Shown here in pieces: positions 18,828-27,335 of a stretch of DNA of 64,000 bases (the first letter of the stretch is position 1; every line of letters starts with the position of its first letter). The notes beneath the pieces are model-generated. The model did not search any database and was not told the origin of the DNA. It worked only from the letters and a program-made list of their open reading frames with translations. This stretch comes from Collimonas sp. PA-H2. Lineage in GTDB: Bacteria > Pseudomonadota > Gammaproteobacteria > Burkholderiales > Burkholderiaceae_D. Location: the NCBI RefSeq assembly GCF_002564105.1, contig NZ_PDBX01000001.1:4526001-4590000 (forward strand), read 5' to 3'. A program made the position numbers and the translations under genes.

Positions 18828-19783
18828 ACGACACGCAAATCAATCCCGCGATCATCCGCGAAGCCGCAACCTGGCTGATGACCTTGCACGGCGGCGAAGC
18901 GACCGAAGCCGACCAGCAAGCCTGGCAGCGCTGGCGTTCGCGCAGCCCCGAGCATCAGCGCGCCTGGCTGTGCGCGCAAAAAATCAATAGTGCATTCAGC
19001 GACATCCCGGCCGAGCTTGGCATGCCGGTGCTCGATCGCCCGGTGTCGTACCAGCAGCGGCGCACGGCGTTGAAAGCCTTGTCGCTGCTGCTGACAGCGG
19101 CCCCGGTAGCGTGGCTGGCGACCAGGATGCCGTGGGAGGAGTGGACTGCCGAGTATCAGACCGGCACCGGCGAACAGCGCGATGTTGCGTTGTCCGACGG
19201 CTCCCGGCTGGTGCTGAACACGGCCAGTTCGGTCGACGTCAAATTCGATGCCGCCAAGCGGCTGGTGCGGCTGTACACCGGCGAGATGCTGGTCAGCAGC
19301 GGACGCGACCAGCGTGTCCCGGCGCGGCCGTTCCTGGTGCAGACCCGGCACGGCATGCTGCGTGCGCTGGGTACCCGTTTCGATGTCCGGCAAGAAGGCA
19401 TGCGCAGTCATGTGGCGGTGTTCGAGGGCGCCGTCGAAGTTGTTCCGCAAAAATCGGAGGGTAAGGCGCTGCTGCTGAAGGCTGGCCAGCAATGCGCATT
19501 TACTGCCAAAGGCGTAGAGCCGGTGCAGAAGGCCGATGGTACGCTGGCGCTGTGGTCGCAAGGCGTGCTGGTTGCCGAGAAAATGCGCCTTGCCGATTTC
19601 ATCGACGAGCTGGCGCGCTATCGTCATGGCCGTCTTGTGTGCGATCCGGCGGTAGCCGATCAGCTGGTGTCGGGAGCATTCCAGCTGAACGACACGGACC
19701 AGGTGCTGTATTTGCTCAGCAAGGTACTGCCGGTGCGCGTAGAGAAAATAAGCCGCTATTGGGTGACTGTGACTAAAGCCTAG
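18824..19783 (+). CDS. FecR-like anti-sigma / sigma regulator
   Basis: 319-residue inner-membrane regulator. The cytoplasmic N-terminal DUF4880 domain (about residues 5-55: AIIREAATWLMTLHGGEATEADQQAWQRWRSRSPEHQRAW) binds the sigma factor. One membrane helix lies near 85-105 (ALKALSLLLTAAPVAWLA). The periplasmic FecR domain follows (TGTGEQRDVALSDGSRLVLNTASSVDVKF), with a C-terminal STN-like region that would contact the receptor plug. ATG 18824 overlaps the sigma stop. The stop codon TAG at 19781-19783 lies in the terminal inverted repeat of a fold-back element, so the last residues may have been set by that insertion. Confidence 0.93.
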   Translation: MNDTQINPAIIREAATWLMTLHGGEATEADQQAWQRWRSRSPEHQRAWLCAQKINSAFSDIPAELGMPVLDRPVSYQQRRTALKALSLLLTAAPVAWLATRMPWEEWTAEYQTGTGEQRDVALSDGSRLVLNTASSVDVKFDAAKRLVRLYTGEMLVSSGRDQRVPARPFLVQTRHGMLRALGTRFDVRQEGMRSHVAVFEGAVEVVPQKSEGKALLLKAGQQCAFTAKGVEPVQKADGTLALWSQGVLVAEKMRLADFIDELARYRHGRLVCDPAVADQLVSGAFQLNDTDQVLYLLSKVLPVRVEKISRYWVTVTKA

Positions 19784-19959
19784 TGTAGTGTTTCGCACAT
19801 AATGACACTTAATAAACGGCGTCTTTTCGCGCCATGCGTCGTTGCAAATCCTCGCGATAGCCCACTATCGCTCCGGTTTGCGCGGGGCGGCCATCCGCCT
19901 AGCCTGGCACGAAAATCCACCATTTCTTAAGCGCCATTACATGCGAAACACTACACTAG
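19780..19959. mobile_element. Fold-back (MITE-like) palindromic element, ~180 bp
   Basis: The ends are CTAGTGTAGTGTTTCGCA (19780-19797) and its reverse complement (19942-19959). The whole interior also pairs: left CTTAATAAACGG against right CTTAAGAAATGG, TTTTCGCGCCA against TTTTCGTGCCA, and a central hairpin in which GCGATAG CCCA CTATCGC is near the middle. It encodes nothing. The left end carries the fecR stop codon. No obvious target duplication was resolved. It may form a strong RNA hairpin between fecR and the receptor gene. Confidence 0.75.
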
Positions 19960-20117
19960 CTGGCAGGGCGTATCTTCCAATATATTCCAATGCGGCGGAT
20001 TTGAAATTTGATGTGGTGTGGTTTGACCTGACAGAGCAGCCTCCTTTTTCATGCGATTTTATGCGATGGGGTTTGCCGGGCAGGCGCTTCTGATAGCTAA
20101 CCGAGAAAGCAATTCGT

Positions 20118-22556
20118 ATGGTTCTACAAAATTCTCGGCGACGGATTTTTGATACATCGCGGCCGCTTTCTGTGGTCATGCGCCTACATATGGCCTGCTG
20201 GTGCCTGGCGTCGGCAGGCTTTGGCGCCCCTCAGCTGGCATGCGCCCAAGCCGCGCAGCAGGCAAAAAATTATGCAATAAGCGCAGGCAAGTTGAACCAG
20301 GTACTGGCGGTCTTTGCCGCGCGGGCCGGCGTTTCGCTTGCCTATGATCCGGCGCTGGTGCTGGATAAGCTCAGTCCCGGCCTGAATGGAACTCATGCCG
20401 TGGCCGACGCACTCATTCATCTGCTGAGCGGCACCGGGCTGGAAGCGGTCGCCAAGGCCGAGGGCGGTTATGCGTTGCGGCGCCAGGCGGCGCCATCGGC
20501 GCAGCGGCCGTTGCAGACGGCCGATGTGCCGATGGCGGCAGGCGCCGCCAGGGACGATGCGCTGCTGATGGAGATGATTGTCTTTCCACCGCCCGATGGC
20601 GCGGCCGTACAGGGTTTTGCCGCCGTCAGCAGCAGTAGCGCCACCCGCACCAGCATGCCGCTTTCCCAGATTCCGCAATCGGTGCAGGTGGTGACGCAAG
20701 AGGCGCTGGCCAGCCAGCAGTCGCAATCGGTGCTGGATGCCTTGCACGACGTCAGCGGCGTCAATATCTATAACCTCGGCGTCGATACCACGGTGTATAT
20801 CCGCGGATTCCTGGCGCCGACCCGCATCAACGGCCTGGAGCAAGGCCCATCCCGCATCGACAATGCCAGTTCGCCGCTGCATACGCCGCTGGCGGCGATC
20901 GACAGGATAGAAGTCATCAAAGGCGCCGATTCGATCGTCGCCAACGGCGACATGGAGCCGGGCGGGCTGGTCAACATCATCACCAAGCGGCCGCAGGCCG
21001 AGCCGGTGCGGGAACTGACGGTGGAGATGGGAACCCAGGGCCACCAGCGCTATGCGCTCGACCTGGCCGGCGCGCTGTCGGATGACCAGGCCTGGACGCA
21101 CAGGGTGATCCTGTCCGGCAGCCACGACTCGGATGCGATCGACCGCTACGACAGTTCGCGCGACGTCTATTTCGCGCCGTCGCTGGGCTATCGCCGCGAC
21201 GGCACCGTGGCCGTGGTCGGCATCAATTATCAGCGCAACCAGCAGGCCAACGGCGGCCTCGGCCCGATCGGCGTGGTGGACGATGGCTTGCTGAGCACCA
21301 GCGTCGGCGCCAGCTATGACGTACAGCAGAAGATGGGCGGCAACTGGGGCTGGCAGAGCAAGGGCAACTATATGCGGACGCGCTTGTCGTCGCGTTCATA
21401 TAACTGCGTGCAAAGCGACGCAGCCGATGCCGGATTGCGGGATTGCCAGACGCAGGCGCTGGAATCGAGCGCCTACGGCTGGAATCTGGAAAACAGCGTG
21501 CACGGCACTTTTCATAGCGGCCAGGTCAAGCATACGGTGCTGGCAGGCGTAGCGCTCAGCTATAGCTGGCGAGCGGTGCCGATGGCGGAAATAGGTCCAC
21601 CCATGATGGCGACGCTGTCCCGCAGCAGCCTGCCGGAAGTGCCGGCAACCAATCTGACGCCGTTCGGCCCGGCGGTGACGCTGAACTATAACAACTGGTT
21701 TTTGCAGGACCAGCTGAGCTGGCGGCGCTGGCGTTTCCTGGCAAATCTCGGCTATACTCGCGCCTGGTCGCACGCCACCGACCCGCAAACGGAGAAAGTC
21801 ACGTCGCTGCATCCGCAGAGCAAGCCGGTCTACAATATCGGGCTGTCCTACCAGTTGAACGATAACGTCACGCTGTACGCCAACCGGCAAAAAAGTTTCG
21901 TGCTGCAGGCGCAGCCGTCGGGCATCCGCTACGGCGGCGGCGCGCCTGGCCTGTACAACCTGCCGCCGACGGACGGTAAATCGCTGGAAGCGGGCGTCAA
22001 GCTGAATCTGCTGGATGAACGCCTGATACTGACGACGTCAGTGTTCCGGGCATCCCATGCGAATGTGCTTTACGGCTTTGCCTACGATGCCGACGGCAAC
22101 CTGTACACTGGACTGCTACCGCCCACCATCAGCCGCGGCATGGAGTTCGACCTGGCCGGCAGTCCACTGCCAGGCTGGAATCTCATCGCGTCTTATAGCT
22201 ACACCGACTTCCGCTACGCACAGCCGGCCGGTTTCGTGGTCGAACCTTCGCTGATTGCGCGCCACCAGGCCAGCTTCTGGAGCAGCTACGACCTGCAGAC
22301 GCCAGCCTGGCGCGGCTGGGGCTACGGAATTGGAGTGACTGCCCGCACCGGTTATCCCAGCAACAGCGGCGAGCATATCGGTGGCCAGGTTTCGCTCGAT
22401 GGCAACCTGCGTTACGCCACCAAGCGCTGGTCGCTCACCCTCGGCGCTCGCAATCTGCTCAACCGCCGCCTGTACGGCAGCTTCGCCAATCTGCAGGAAG
22501 GCATCGGCTTTGAGCCGGGCAGGGTGTTCGTGTTAACCGGCCGTTATAATTTCTGA
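20118..22556 (+). CDS. TonB-dependent siderophore receptor with STN signalling domain
   Basis: 812-residue outer-membrane receptor of the FpvA/FecA transducer type. A signal peptide runs to about residue 45 (long n-region, cleavage near ACAQA). The STN domain (about 50-100: AISAGKLNQVLAVFAARAGVSLAYDPALV) signals to FecR. The plug domain follows (SQIPQSVQVVTQEALASQQSQSVLDALHDVSGV, YIRGF, DRIEVIKGADSIVANGDMEPGGLVNIITKRP). The 22-strand barrel ends in a terminal Phe (VFVLTGRYNF). Together with the ECF sigma and FecR genes upstream it forms a cell-surface signalling system, most likely for a ferric siderophore; the ligand is unknown. It is separated from fecR by the fold-back element. Confidence 0.95.
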   Translation: MVLQNSRRRIFDTSRPLSVVMRLHMACWCLASAGFGAPQLACAQAAQQAKNYAISAGKLNQVLAVFAARAGVSLAYDPALVLDKLSPGLNGTHAVADALIHLLSGTGLEAVAKAEGGYALRRQAAPSAQRPLQTADVPMAAGAARDDALLMEMIVFPPPDGAAVQGFAAVSSSSATRTSMPLSQIPQSVQVVTQEALASQQSQSVLDALHDVSGVNIYNLGVDTTVYIRGFLAPTRINGLEQGPSRIDNASSPLHTPLAAIDRIEVIKGADSIVANGDMEPGGLVNIITKRPQAEPVRELTVEMGTQGHQRYALDLAGALSDDQAWTHRVILSGSHDSDAIDRYDSSRDVYFAPSLGYRRDGTVAVVGINYQRNQQANGGLGPIGVVDDGLLSTSVGASYDVQQKMGGNWGWQSKGNYMRTRLSSRSYNCVQSDAADAGLRDCQTQALESSAYGWNLENSVHGTFHSGQVKHTVLAGVALSYSWRAVPMAEIGPPMMATLSRSSLPEVPATNLTPFGPAVTLNYNNWFLQDQLSWRRWRFLANLGYTRAWSHATDPQTEKVTSLHPQSKPVYNIGLSYQLNDNVTLYANRQKSFVLQAQPSGIRYGGGAPGLYNLPPTDGKSLEAGVKLNLLDERLILTTSVFRASHANVLYGFAYDADGNLYTGLLPPTISRGMEFDLAGSPLPGWNLIASYSYTDFRYAQPAGFVVEPSLIARHQASFWSSYDLQTPAWRGWGYGIGVTARTGYPSNSGEHIGGQVSLDGNLRYATKRWSLTLGARNLLNRRLYGSFANLQEGIGFEPGRVFVLTGRYNF

Positions 22557-22631
22557 CTTGGGCAAGCGCAGCGCCTGGCGGCAACAGGGAACCGATAAAA
22601 ACTTACCAGCTCCCCGCACCGGCAGCAGCGC

Positions 22632-23162
22632 CTAGCGCACCTTTTCCTGCGCCGGCATTACCGTCAGGTTCTCACCCTGCGGCGTGCGCAGCGCCTTGCC
22701 TGCCATCTTGCGGACCGCCCTGGCGTTGCCGACAGTGACCGGTAGCGACACCGCCTTGGTGCGGTCGCCCAGCGTGACGAACACATTCAGCTCATACACG
22801 CCGTCGGCCGCGGCACGGACGTTGGGCGTATCGGTGACCACCCCATCCTGGTTGCTGACCAGGTTGGCGCTGCCCAGCGTGACCACGGACAAGCCGGCAT
22901 TGCTGCGGTATTCCACGTGCAGCGGGGTATTCGGCTGGTCGGTAGTAAATTGCAGCAGGATTGGCAGGGTGGCGTTCTTGCTGGTTGTGCTGCCGGACGC
23001 CAGTTCGACGGTGACTGCGGCGCTGACTTTTTCGCCATGGCGGGCGTCCGTCGCTTTTTGCGCGATCTCCGGCAGGGGTTTGGCGATGCCATGCTGCATG
23101 CCGCAAGCCAGCGCAGTCAGCACGGCTAGCGCCAGCAGGCTATTTTTCATGAGGACAGTCAT
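22632..23162 (-). CDS. Small exported protein coupled to the metalloprotease
   Basis: 176-residue protein with an N-terminal signal peptide (MKNSLLALAVLTALACG, cleavage near GIA/K). The mature part resembles an immunoglobulin-like beta-sandwich (AAVTVELASGSTTSKNATLPILLQFTTDQPNTPLHVEYRS ... YELNVFVTLGDRTKAVSLPVTVG). No cysteine pairs or catalytic motif. ATG 23162 overlaps the stop of the upstream metalloprotease gene (ATGA), so the two are translationally coupled; ATG 23150 (MKNSLL) is an alternative start. A chaperone, inhibitor or substrate-binding partner of the protease is a reasonable guess. Family not recognised. Confidence 0.75.
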   Translation of the reverse strand: MTVLMKNSLLALAVLTALACGMQHGIAKPLPEIAQKATDARHGEKVSAAVTVELASGSTTSKNATLPILLQFTTDQPNTPLHVEYRSNAGLSVVTLGSANLVSNQDGVVTDTPNVRAAADGVYELNVFVTLGDRTKAVSLPVTVGNARAVRKMAGKALRTPQGENLTVMPAQEKVR

Positions 23163-24904
23163 TGCATTTCTCCGGTTTTGACCTGTGCAAGCAGGATCTT
23201 GAAGCAGCCGCTATTGGCGCTGGCGTTGATGGTGGCGACATAATCGTCCTGCGCCGGCAGGTCATAATCGACATCGTAGGCGCCGCCGAGATTCGGATCT
23301 TTCACCATATTGCCCGCGATCGGCTGGCCTTTGCTGTACAGCTGGAAGGAAGGATACAGCCCGCCGTCGGCGCTGATGCGCACCGTGTGCTTGCCTTTCT
23401 GCGGCAGGCTGAAGCGCAGGTAGCGATAAACGCCCAGCTTGTTGTTCTTGCCGTAGGCGCTGGTGGTGCATACCGTCGCATCCTTGCCGACCGTACCGGC
23501 CTTTGATTTTACGCCGGCTTCCAGCGCGGTATACACCGGCAGCACAAATCCCTTGTTGGCAGCGATCACCGCCGGCGGCAGATCGGCTTGCCTGAGGCCG
23601 AACATGTCGAGCTGATCCCTGTTGACGGTGTTGATTTCCGCCAGCAGATTGTCGAGCGTGGCCTGGCCGGCGGCATTGACATTGCCGCGCAGCGCGGTGG
23701 CGAAGGAAAACAAGCTGGTGAAGGCGGGCGATTTCTTTTGCGCCGCCATGGCCTGGTAGATCGGCAGGAAGCCGATATCGGGCGACTGATGCAGGCGATA
23801 CAGCACGGACTGCACCGCGACTTCGCCGAACCAGGCTTTGGCGGCATCGTCCGGGATCTGGTCGACCTTGAACACCACGCCGACCTTGCCCTGTTGCTCG
23901 CCCTGGGTGTCTACATACATCGGATCGTTGCGCGCCATGCTGGAAAACGCATTGCCCCAGCCTTCGCTGAACGCCAGCCGCATGTCGAGCAGGTTGGCGC
24001 TGCTGTGCGGGCCGCCGGTGCTGTCGTCGCGCGAAAAGCTGGCCTGGAAATAGTGCCCCCACTCGTGCGCGATGACGCCGGCATCATACTCGTCGGTGTC
24101 GACATCTTCATGGCCGAGGATATGCAGTCCGTGTATGGTCTTGTCGCCGGCGCCGTTGAAGAAGGTGCCGTCATCGCTGCCCGGACTCCAGAATATATTC
24201 AGGGGCGGGAAGCTCAGGTTCTTGTCGGCTTCCAGCACCTTGTGGCTGGCGCTGTAGACCGTGTCGAGAATGGCGAACGGCCCGGCGCTGCGCGGATTGG
24301 CATAGCTTCCTGTCGCCGCATCCCAGCCGGAGGCCGCATTGAGGTCGTGGATGCTGGCTTTCCTGCCGCTGTTGAAGCTGGCGCCATCCATTGCAAACAA
24401 GGCGGCGCCGTCGACCGTGACGCCGTAGCCGTCCGATGAGTTGTCGCGCACCGCGAAATTCCAGCTCGGCCCGGCGACCTTGCCGGCAGTATGCAGCATC
24501 TGCGCCTTGGCGCGCACGTGGACTGCGGTGTCGAGCGGGGCCTGGAAACTGTAGCTGCCATGTGCGTCGGTTTCGGTCGACAGCAATACCTTGCTGCTTT
24601 TATCGTTGATCAGTTCGACCACGACATTGCGCGCCGGCTTTTGCACGGTCTTAGCGTAGTCGAGTTTGGCCAGCCATTGGCCCTGACCGTCCTTGCTGGC
24701 CACCGCCGGCACGAAATCGTAGGTGATCCTGCCGGATACGGTGGCTGCCGCAGGCGGATTTTTCGCCGCTGCCATGCTTTGATTTTGCGCATTCTCTGAG
24801 CTGGCGGCCGGCGCCGAACTGTTGCCGTCGCCGCAGCCCGCAAGCAGCAGCGCGGCCAAGCTCATCATCGCCAGCTTGCCTTGCGCTTGATTTGTGTCGC
24901 TCAT
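23159..24904 (-). CDS. Lipoprotein zinc metalloprotease (HExxH)
   Basis: 581-residue predicted lipoprotein: signal peptide SLAALLLAGC with a lipobox Cys near residue 24, then a disordered Ala/Asn/Ser linker. Residues about 55-145 look like a carboxypeptidase-regulatory or transthyretin-like sandwich (VSGRITYDF ... VVVELINDKSSKVLLSTETDAHGSYSFQAPLDTAVHVRA). The catalytic region contains VIAHEWGHYF with H280-E281-xx-H284 and a probable third ligand Glu in FSEGWGN (about 313), a gluzincin-like layout. The C-terminal region is beta-rich with pre-peptidase-like features. ATG 24904 is chosen over a start 29 codons upstream because it leads directly into the signal peptide. Exact peptidase family unassigned. 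Confidence 0.8.
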   Translation of the reverse strand: MSDTNQAQGKLAMMSLAALLLAGCGDGNSSAPAASSENAQNQSMAAAKNPPAAATVSGRITYDFVPAVASKDGQGQWLAKLDYAKTVQKPARNVVVELINDKSSKVLLSTETDAHGSYSFQAPLDTAVHVRAKAQMLHTAGKVAGPSWNFAVRDNSSDGYGVTVDGAALFAMDGASFNSGRKASIHDLNAASGWDAATGSYANPRSAGPFAILDTVYSASHKVLEADKNLSFPPLNIFWSPGSDDGTFFNGAGDKTIHGLHILGHEDVDTDEYDAGVIAHEWGHYFQASFSRDDSTGGPHSSANLLDMRLAFSEGWGNAFSSMARNDPMYVDTQGEQQGKVGVVFKVDQIPDDAAKAWFGEVAVQSVLYRLHQSPDIGFLPIYQAMAAQKKSPAFTSLFSFATALRGNVNAAGQATLDNLLAEINTVNRDQLDMFGLRQADLPPAVIAANKGFVLPVYTALEAGVKSKAGTVGKDATVCTTSAYGKNNKLGVYRYLRFSLPQKGKHTVRISADGGLYPSFQLYSKGQPIAGNMVKDPNLGGAYDVDYDLPAQDDYVATINASANSGCFKILLAQVKTGEMQ

Positions 24905-25378
24905 CTCTGTCCCCGAATATGAAAAGAAGCATTCATTTCGGCTGCCGGCATGACGCCGGCAAGCAAGACATACAGCCCCGAATCTGGCCATTCTCTGTAA
25001 CCGCCCATATGCAAAACTCCTGATTTATAGTTTAGAAGCGAGCACTCGGTCGTCGATTGCAAAACCTTTCATAGCGGTTTTATCAACAGTCCTTATTTAG
25101 GTTGCCCCGCGAAAATATAAAAGAGGCCAAACCGGATAAATGTTTTTTGCCCGGGGTGCGATCGATCGTTGATCGATGCTGGCGTCATGGCGGCATTTTC
25201 TGTCGCAGACAGTTACAAATAATCGGGCCGGAACATGGCCCTTTTTCCTTTCTGGATGGGCATCCCTAGTGAAAGCGGATATCAGCGTCGACAACATCGG
25301 CACCGATGCCACTTGCAAGCGAATGGCCAGGCGCGAGCCGGGTGCTATATTTTTTGAATTGAAAGAAAGGAGTCGAGC
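24905..25378. other. Intergenic region with a terminator-like hairpin
   Basis: About 470 bp between the divergent metalloprotease and the 71-residue gene. It should contain the protease promoter near 25000-25090. A hairpin GGGCC-GGAACAT-GGCCC followed by TTTTT lies at 25225-25246, preceded by GTTACAAATAAT. A similar arrangement recurs at 25622-25657. No gene supported. Confidence 0.5.
25225..25246 (+). terminator. Hairpin with U-tract upstream of the 71-residue gene
   Basis: A perfect 5-bp GC stem GGGCC/GGCCC with a 7-base loop followed by five T. It looks like a short intrinsic terminator or attenuator in the leader of the small gene starting at 25379. The related hairpin at 25637-25657 suggests both are copies of one element. 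Confidence 0.5.
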
Positions 25379-25594
25379 GTGACTGCCTATGTGGATAGAT
25401 CAGACCGGCTTTCGTTGCTGACCCAGGCCGCTGCCGAGGCGACCGGCCGGCGTTTTTGCTCGCATCATCAAGGTCAGGTAGCGGCCGGCGAGGGCGATTT
25501 CGTCATGCGCAATAAAGTCCGGCGCTGGGTTTGTTTCCGTTGTCAGAAAAATATCCAAAGCCAGAATGCGGCATTGCTGAAGCAGCGCGCGTGA
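25379..25594 (+). CDS. Small protein with zinc-ribbon-like Cys/His pattern
   Basis: 71-residue basic protein starting at GTG 25379 with AAAGGAG 6-7 nt upstream. It holds RRFCSHHQ near residues 24-31 and WVCFRCQKN near 50-58, so Cys/His pairs spaced like a degenerate zinc ribbon (CxxH ... CxxC). No other domain. Function unknown; a nucleic-acid-binding or regulatory role is only a guess. It lies just before a standalone DUF4096 gene, and both are preceded by similar hairpins, suggesting shared control. Confidence 0.6.
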   Translation: MTAYVDRSDRLSLLTQAAAEATGRRFCSHHQGQVAAGEGDFVMRNKVRRWVCFRCQKNIQSQNAALLKQRA

Positions 25595-25636
25595 TTGCCC
25601 GCTGCAGCACCCGGTGCGGCTGTTACAAATTATTTT

Positions 25637-25657
25637 GAGCCGGAATGGCCCTTTTTT
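25637..25657 (+). terminator. Hairpin with U-tract upstream of the DUF4096 gene
   Basis: GAGCC-GGAAT-GGCCC followed by TTTTTT, about 75 nt before the DUF4096 gene and about 45 nt after the 71-residue gene. It may simply terminate the small gene, but the surrounding sequence (GTTACAAATTAT ... GCCGGAATGGCCC) resembles the one at 25212-25246. Confidence 0.5.
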
Positions 25658-25729
25658 GCGTCCTTGCGGGGCAAGCAAGGTAGGGGAGTTAGAAGTCCTA
25701 ATATCGTGACCGAAAAGAAGTGAGCAGCC

Positions 25730-26269
25730 ATGTCGAGCATCTACGGAATCAATCAGGGCCATGCCGAGAACACGGTTTTCTCGGGGAAAAAACAAAATAC
25801 TGCTACTGCATCGTATGTGAAGTTGAAAGACGAGCAATGGGAGAAGCTGGAGCCCATGCTGCGCGGAAAAGAGGGCGATGCCGGCGCCAGGGGCCGCGAC
25901 AATCGCCTGTTCATCGATGCCGTCTTGTGGATTTCAGGCAGCCGCCGCCTGTGGCGCGATCTGCCGCTGCGGTTTGGCAAATGGAACACCGCCTACATGC
26001 GCTTCATGCGCTGGAACCAGGGCAATCTCTGGCGCCGCCTCGCCGAAAACATCACGGACGACCCCAAGCTGCGGGCAGCGTTCGACAACATCGTCGACTA
26101 TGGCGATGAATGGAGCCTGCGCATCAGGCAGCGCGCTTCCAGGCGTGTCAGCCGCGAGGCTTACGATGCGGCCGTCAAGCACGCCACGACCGAAGCGGCG
26201 CAGTCCGCGGGCGACGACTCGACCTTGCACTGGCTCAGCCTGGTGAACGAGAAACTGTCGCCGGAATAA
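25730..26269 (+). CDS. Standalone DUF4096 protein (IS5-type transposase N-domain), long form
   Basis: 179-residue protein. Residues about 30-110 match the N-terminal DNA-binding-type domain of IS5/IS1182-like transposases (DUF4096): LKDEQWEKLEPML, DNRLFIDAVLW, RDLPLRFGKWNTAYMRFMRWNQ. No DDE catalytic domain follows. Instead there is a ~65-residue helical extension ending in LHWLSLVNEKLSPE. The same layout and HWLSLV tail occur in the protein at 61882-62331. It has a 29-residue N-terminal extension and no signal peptide. No terminal repeats or second transposase part lie nearby, which argues for a stable host-type gene, perhaps a DNA-binding regulator, rather than an IS fragment. Function unknown. 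Confidence 0.75.
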   Translation: MSSIYGINQGHAENTVFSGKKQNTATASYVKLKDEQWEKLEPMLRGKEGDAGARGRDNRLFIDAVLWISGSRRLWRDLPLRFGKWNTAYMRFMRWNQGNLWRRLAENITDDPKLRAAFDNIVDYGDEWSLRIRQRASRRVSREAYDAAVKHATTEAAQSAGDDSTLHWLSLVNEKLSPE

Positions 26270-26657
26270 GCCTGGGCGCTGCCGCCGTGAGGCGATAGCG
26301 CCGGGTTTGCCAGGCAGGCTGGAGCGCTGCCGGCCAATTATCATCCACCAGACTGCTCAATGGCATCCGCGCGCCCCGTTATGGGGCTACGCAATATGCG
26401 TATTGCCGGCCGCGCTCATCCCCTCAAACTATCATTTCTCCGCAGTTCTAAGGTAATCTAAAAAAGATCCTTGACTCCAGTTTTAGTCTGACTATAATTT
26501 CCGACGCCTGACCGAGGATACAACAGCTGTAAACGTTATCGTAGTTGCCATATTAAATATTATAAATATTAAAAAGTTACTGTCGGATTAGCACGGCGCA
26601 GATCGTGCTTTCCGATTTGAATGTGATAAACATCAGGTACAGGCCGGAGACAATTGA
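26270..26657. other. Intergenic region before the XRE-cupin regulator
   Basis: 388 bp, the right half strongly AT-rich. It contains the promoter described at 26471-26498 and a ~150-nt untranslated leader. No gene supported. Confidence 0.6.
26471..26498 (+). promoter_or_regulatory. Sigma-70-type promoter of the XRE-cupin gene
   Basis: TTGACT at 26471-26476, a 16-bp spacer and TATAAT at 26493-26498. This is the best consensus match in the region and points to transcription starting near 26505, giving a long AT-rich leader before ATG 26658. Confidence 0.65.
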
Positions 26658-27272
26658 ATGGAAATACCAGAGCTGGGGATCTCTATCCGCACGCGGCGTC
26701 ATGCCATCAACAAGACGCTGGTGGAACTCGCCACCGAAACCGGCTTGACCGCCGGCTTTATTTCACAGCTGGAGCGCAATCTCACCAGTCCCTCGATCAC
26801 CTCGCTGGTGGTGATCGCCAAGGCGCTGGGCGTGTCGATCGGCGATCTGATCCAGCAACCCGCGCAACTGCAGCCCGACACCTATCGCGGCCAGCGCCAG
26901 CCGTACTCGGTGGCCAGCGGCCGCGTCAAGTACGAGCGGCTGTCGACTGTGTTCCCCGGCAGCCAGGTGCATTCCGTGAAATTCACCATGCCGGCCGGCT
27001 ACAAGTCAGAAATGGTCTCGCACGAAGGCGATGAAATGATCTATGTGCTCAGCGGCCGGGTCGGCTACACGGTAGGCAAAGACAACTACGTGCTGAATGT
27101 CGGCGACAGCCTGCACTTCGACGCCAACATCCCTCACAGCATCGAATCGCTGCCGCATGAAAACCAGGTGGCCGAAGTGATCTGGGTCGGCACCGTATCC
27201 CTGTTCGACGGGCCGCAGCAGCCTGAACCCGCGGTACAGAAACATCTGCTGCGCGGCACCGAATTCTTTTGA
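26658..27272 (+). CDS. XRE family regulator with cupin domain
   Basis: 204-residue regulator. An N-terminal lambda-repressor-like helix-turn-helix spans about residues 8-65 (IRTRRHAINKTLVELATETGLTAGFISQLERNLTSPSITSLVVIAKALGVSIGDLI). The C-terminal cupin barrel (about 120-190) has the metal-site pattern around HEGDEMIYVLSGRVGYTVGKDNYVLNVGDSLHFDANIPHSIES. This PuuR/SutR-like class senses small amines, amino acids or peptides. It precedes a peptidase and a dipeptide transporter in the same direction, its likely regulon. A perfect GC hairpin 60 nt downstream and a sigma-54-like site separate it from those genes. Confidence 0.93.
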   Translation: MEIPELGISIRTRRHAINKTLVELATETGLTAGFISQLERNLTSPSITSLVVIAKALGVSIGDLIQQPAQLQPDTYRGQRQPYSVASGRVKYERLSTVFPGSQVHSVKFTMPAGYKSEMVSHEGDEMIYVLSGRVGYTVGKDNYVLNVGDSLHFDANIPHSIESLPHENQVAEVIWVGTVSLFDGPQQPEPAVQKHLLRGTEFF

Positions 27273-27305
27273 GGCTTTACTTGTAAGGCGATTCTGGCCG
27301 GTTTA

Positions 27306-27321
27306 TGGCATGGTTTTTGCA
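27306..27321 (+). promoter_or_regulatory. Sigma-54 (RpoN) type promoter
   Basis: TGGCATGGTTTTTGCA matches the -24/-12 consensus TGGCACG-N4-TTGCA with one mismatch and correct GG-to-GC spacing. It would start transcription near 27333, in front of the M24 peptidase and the dipeptide transporter genes. No RpoN-dependent activator gene is in the window. Confidence 0.55.
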
Positions 27322-27335
27322 CTTGCAAGACGGGT

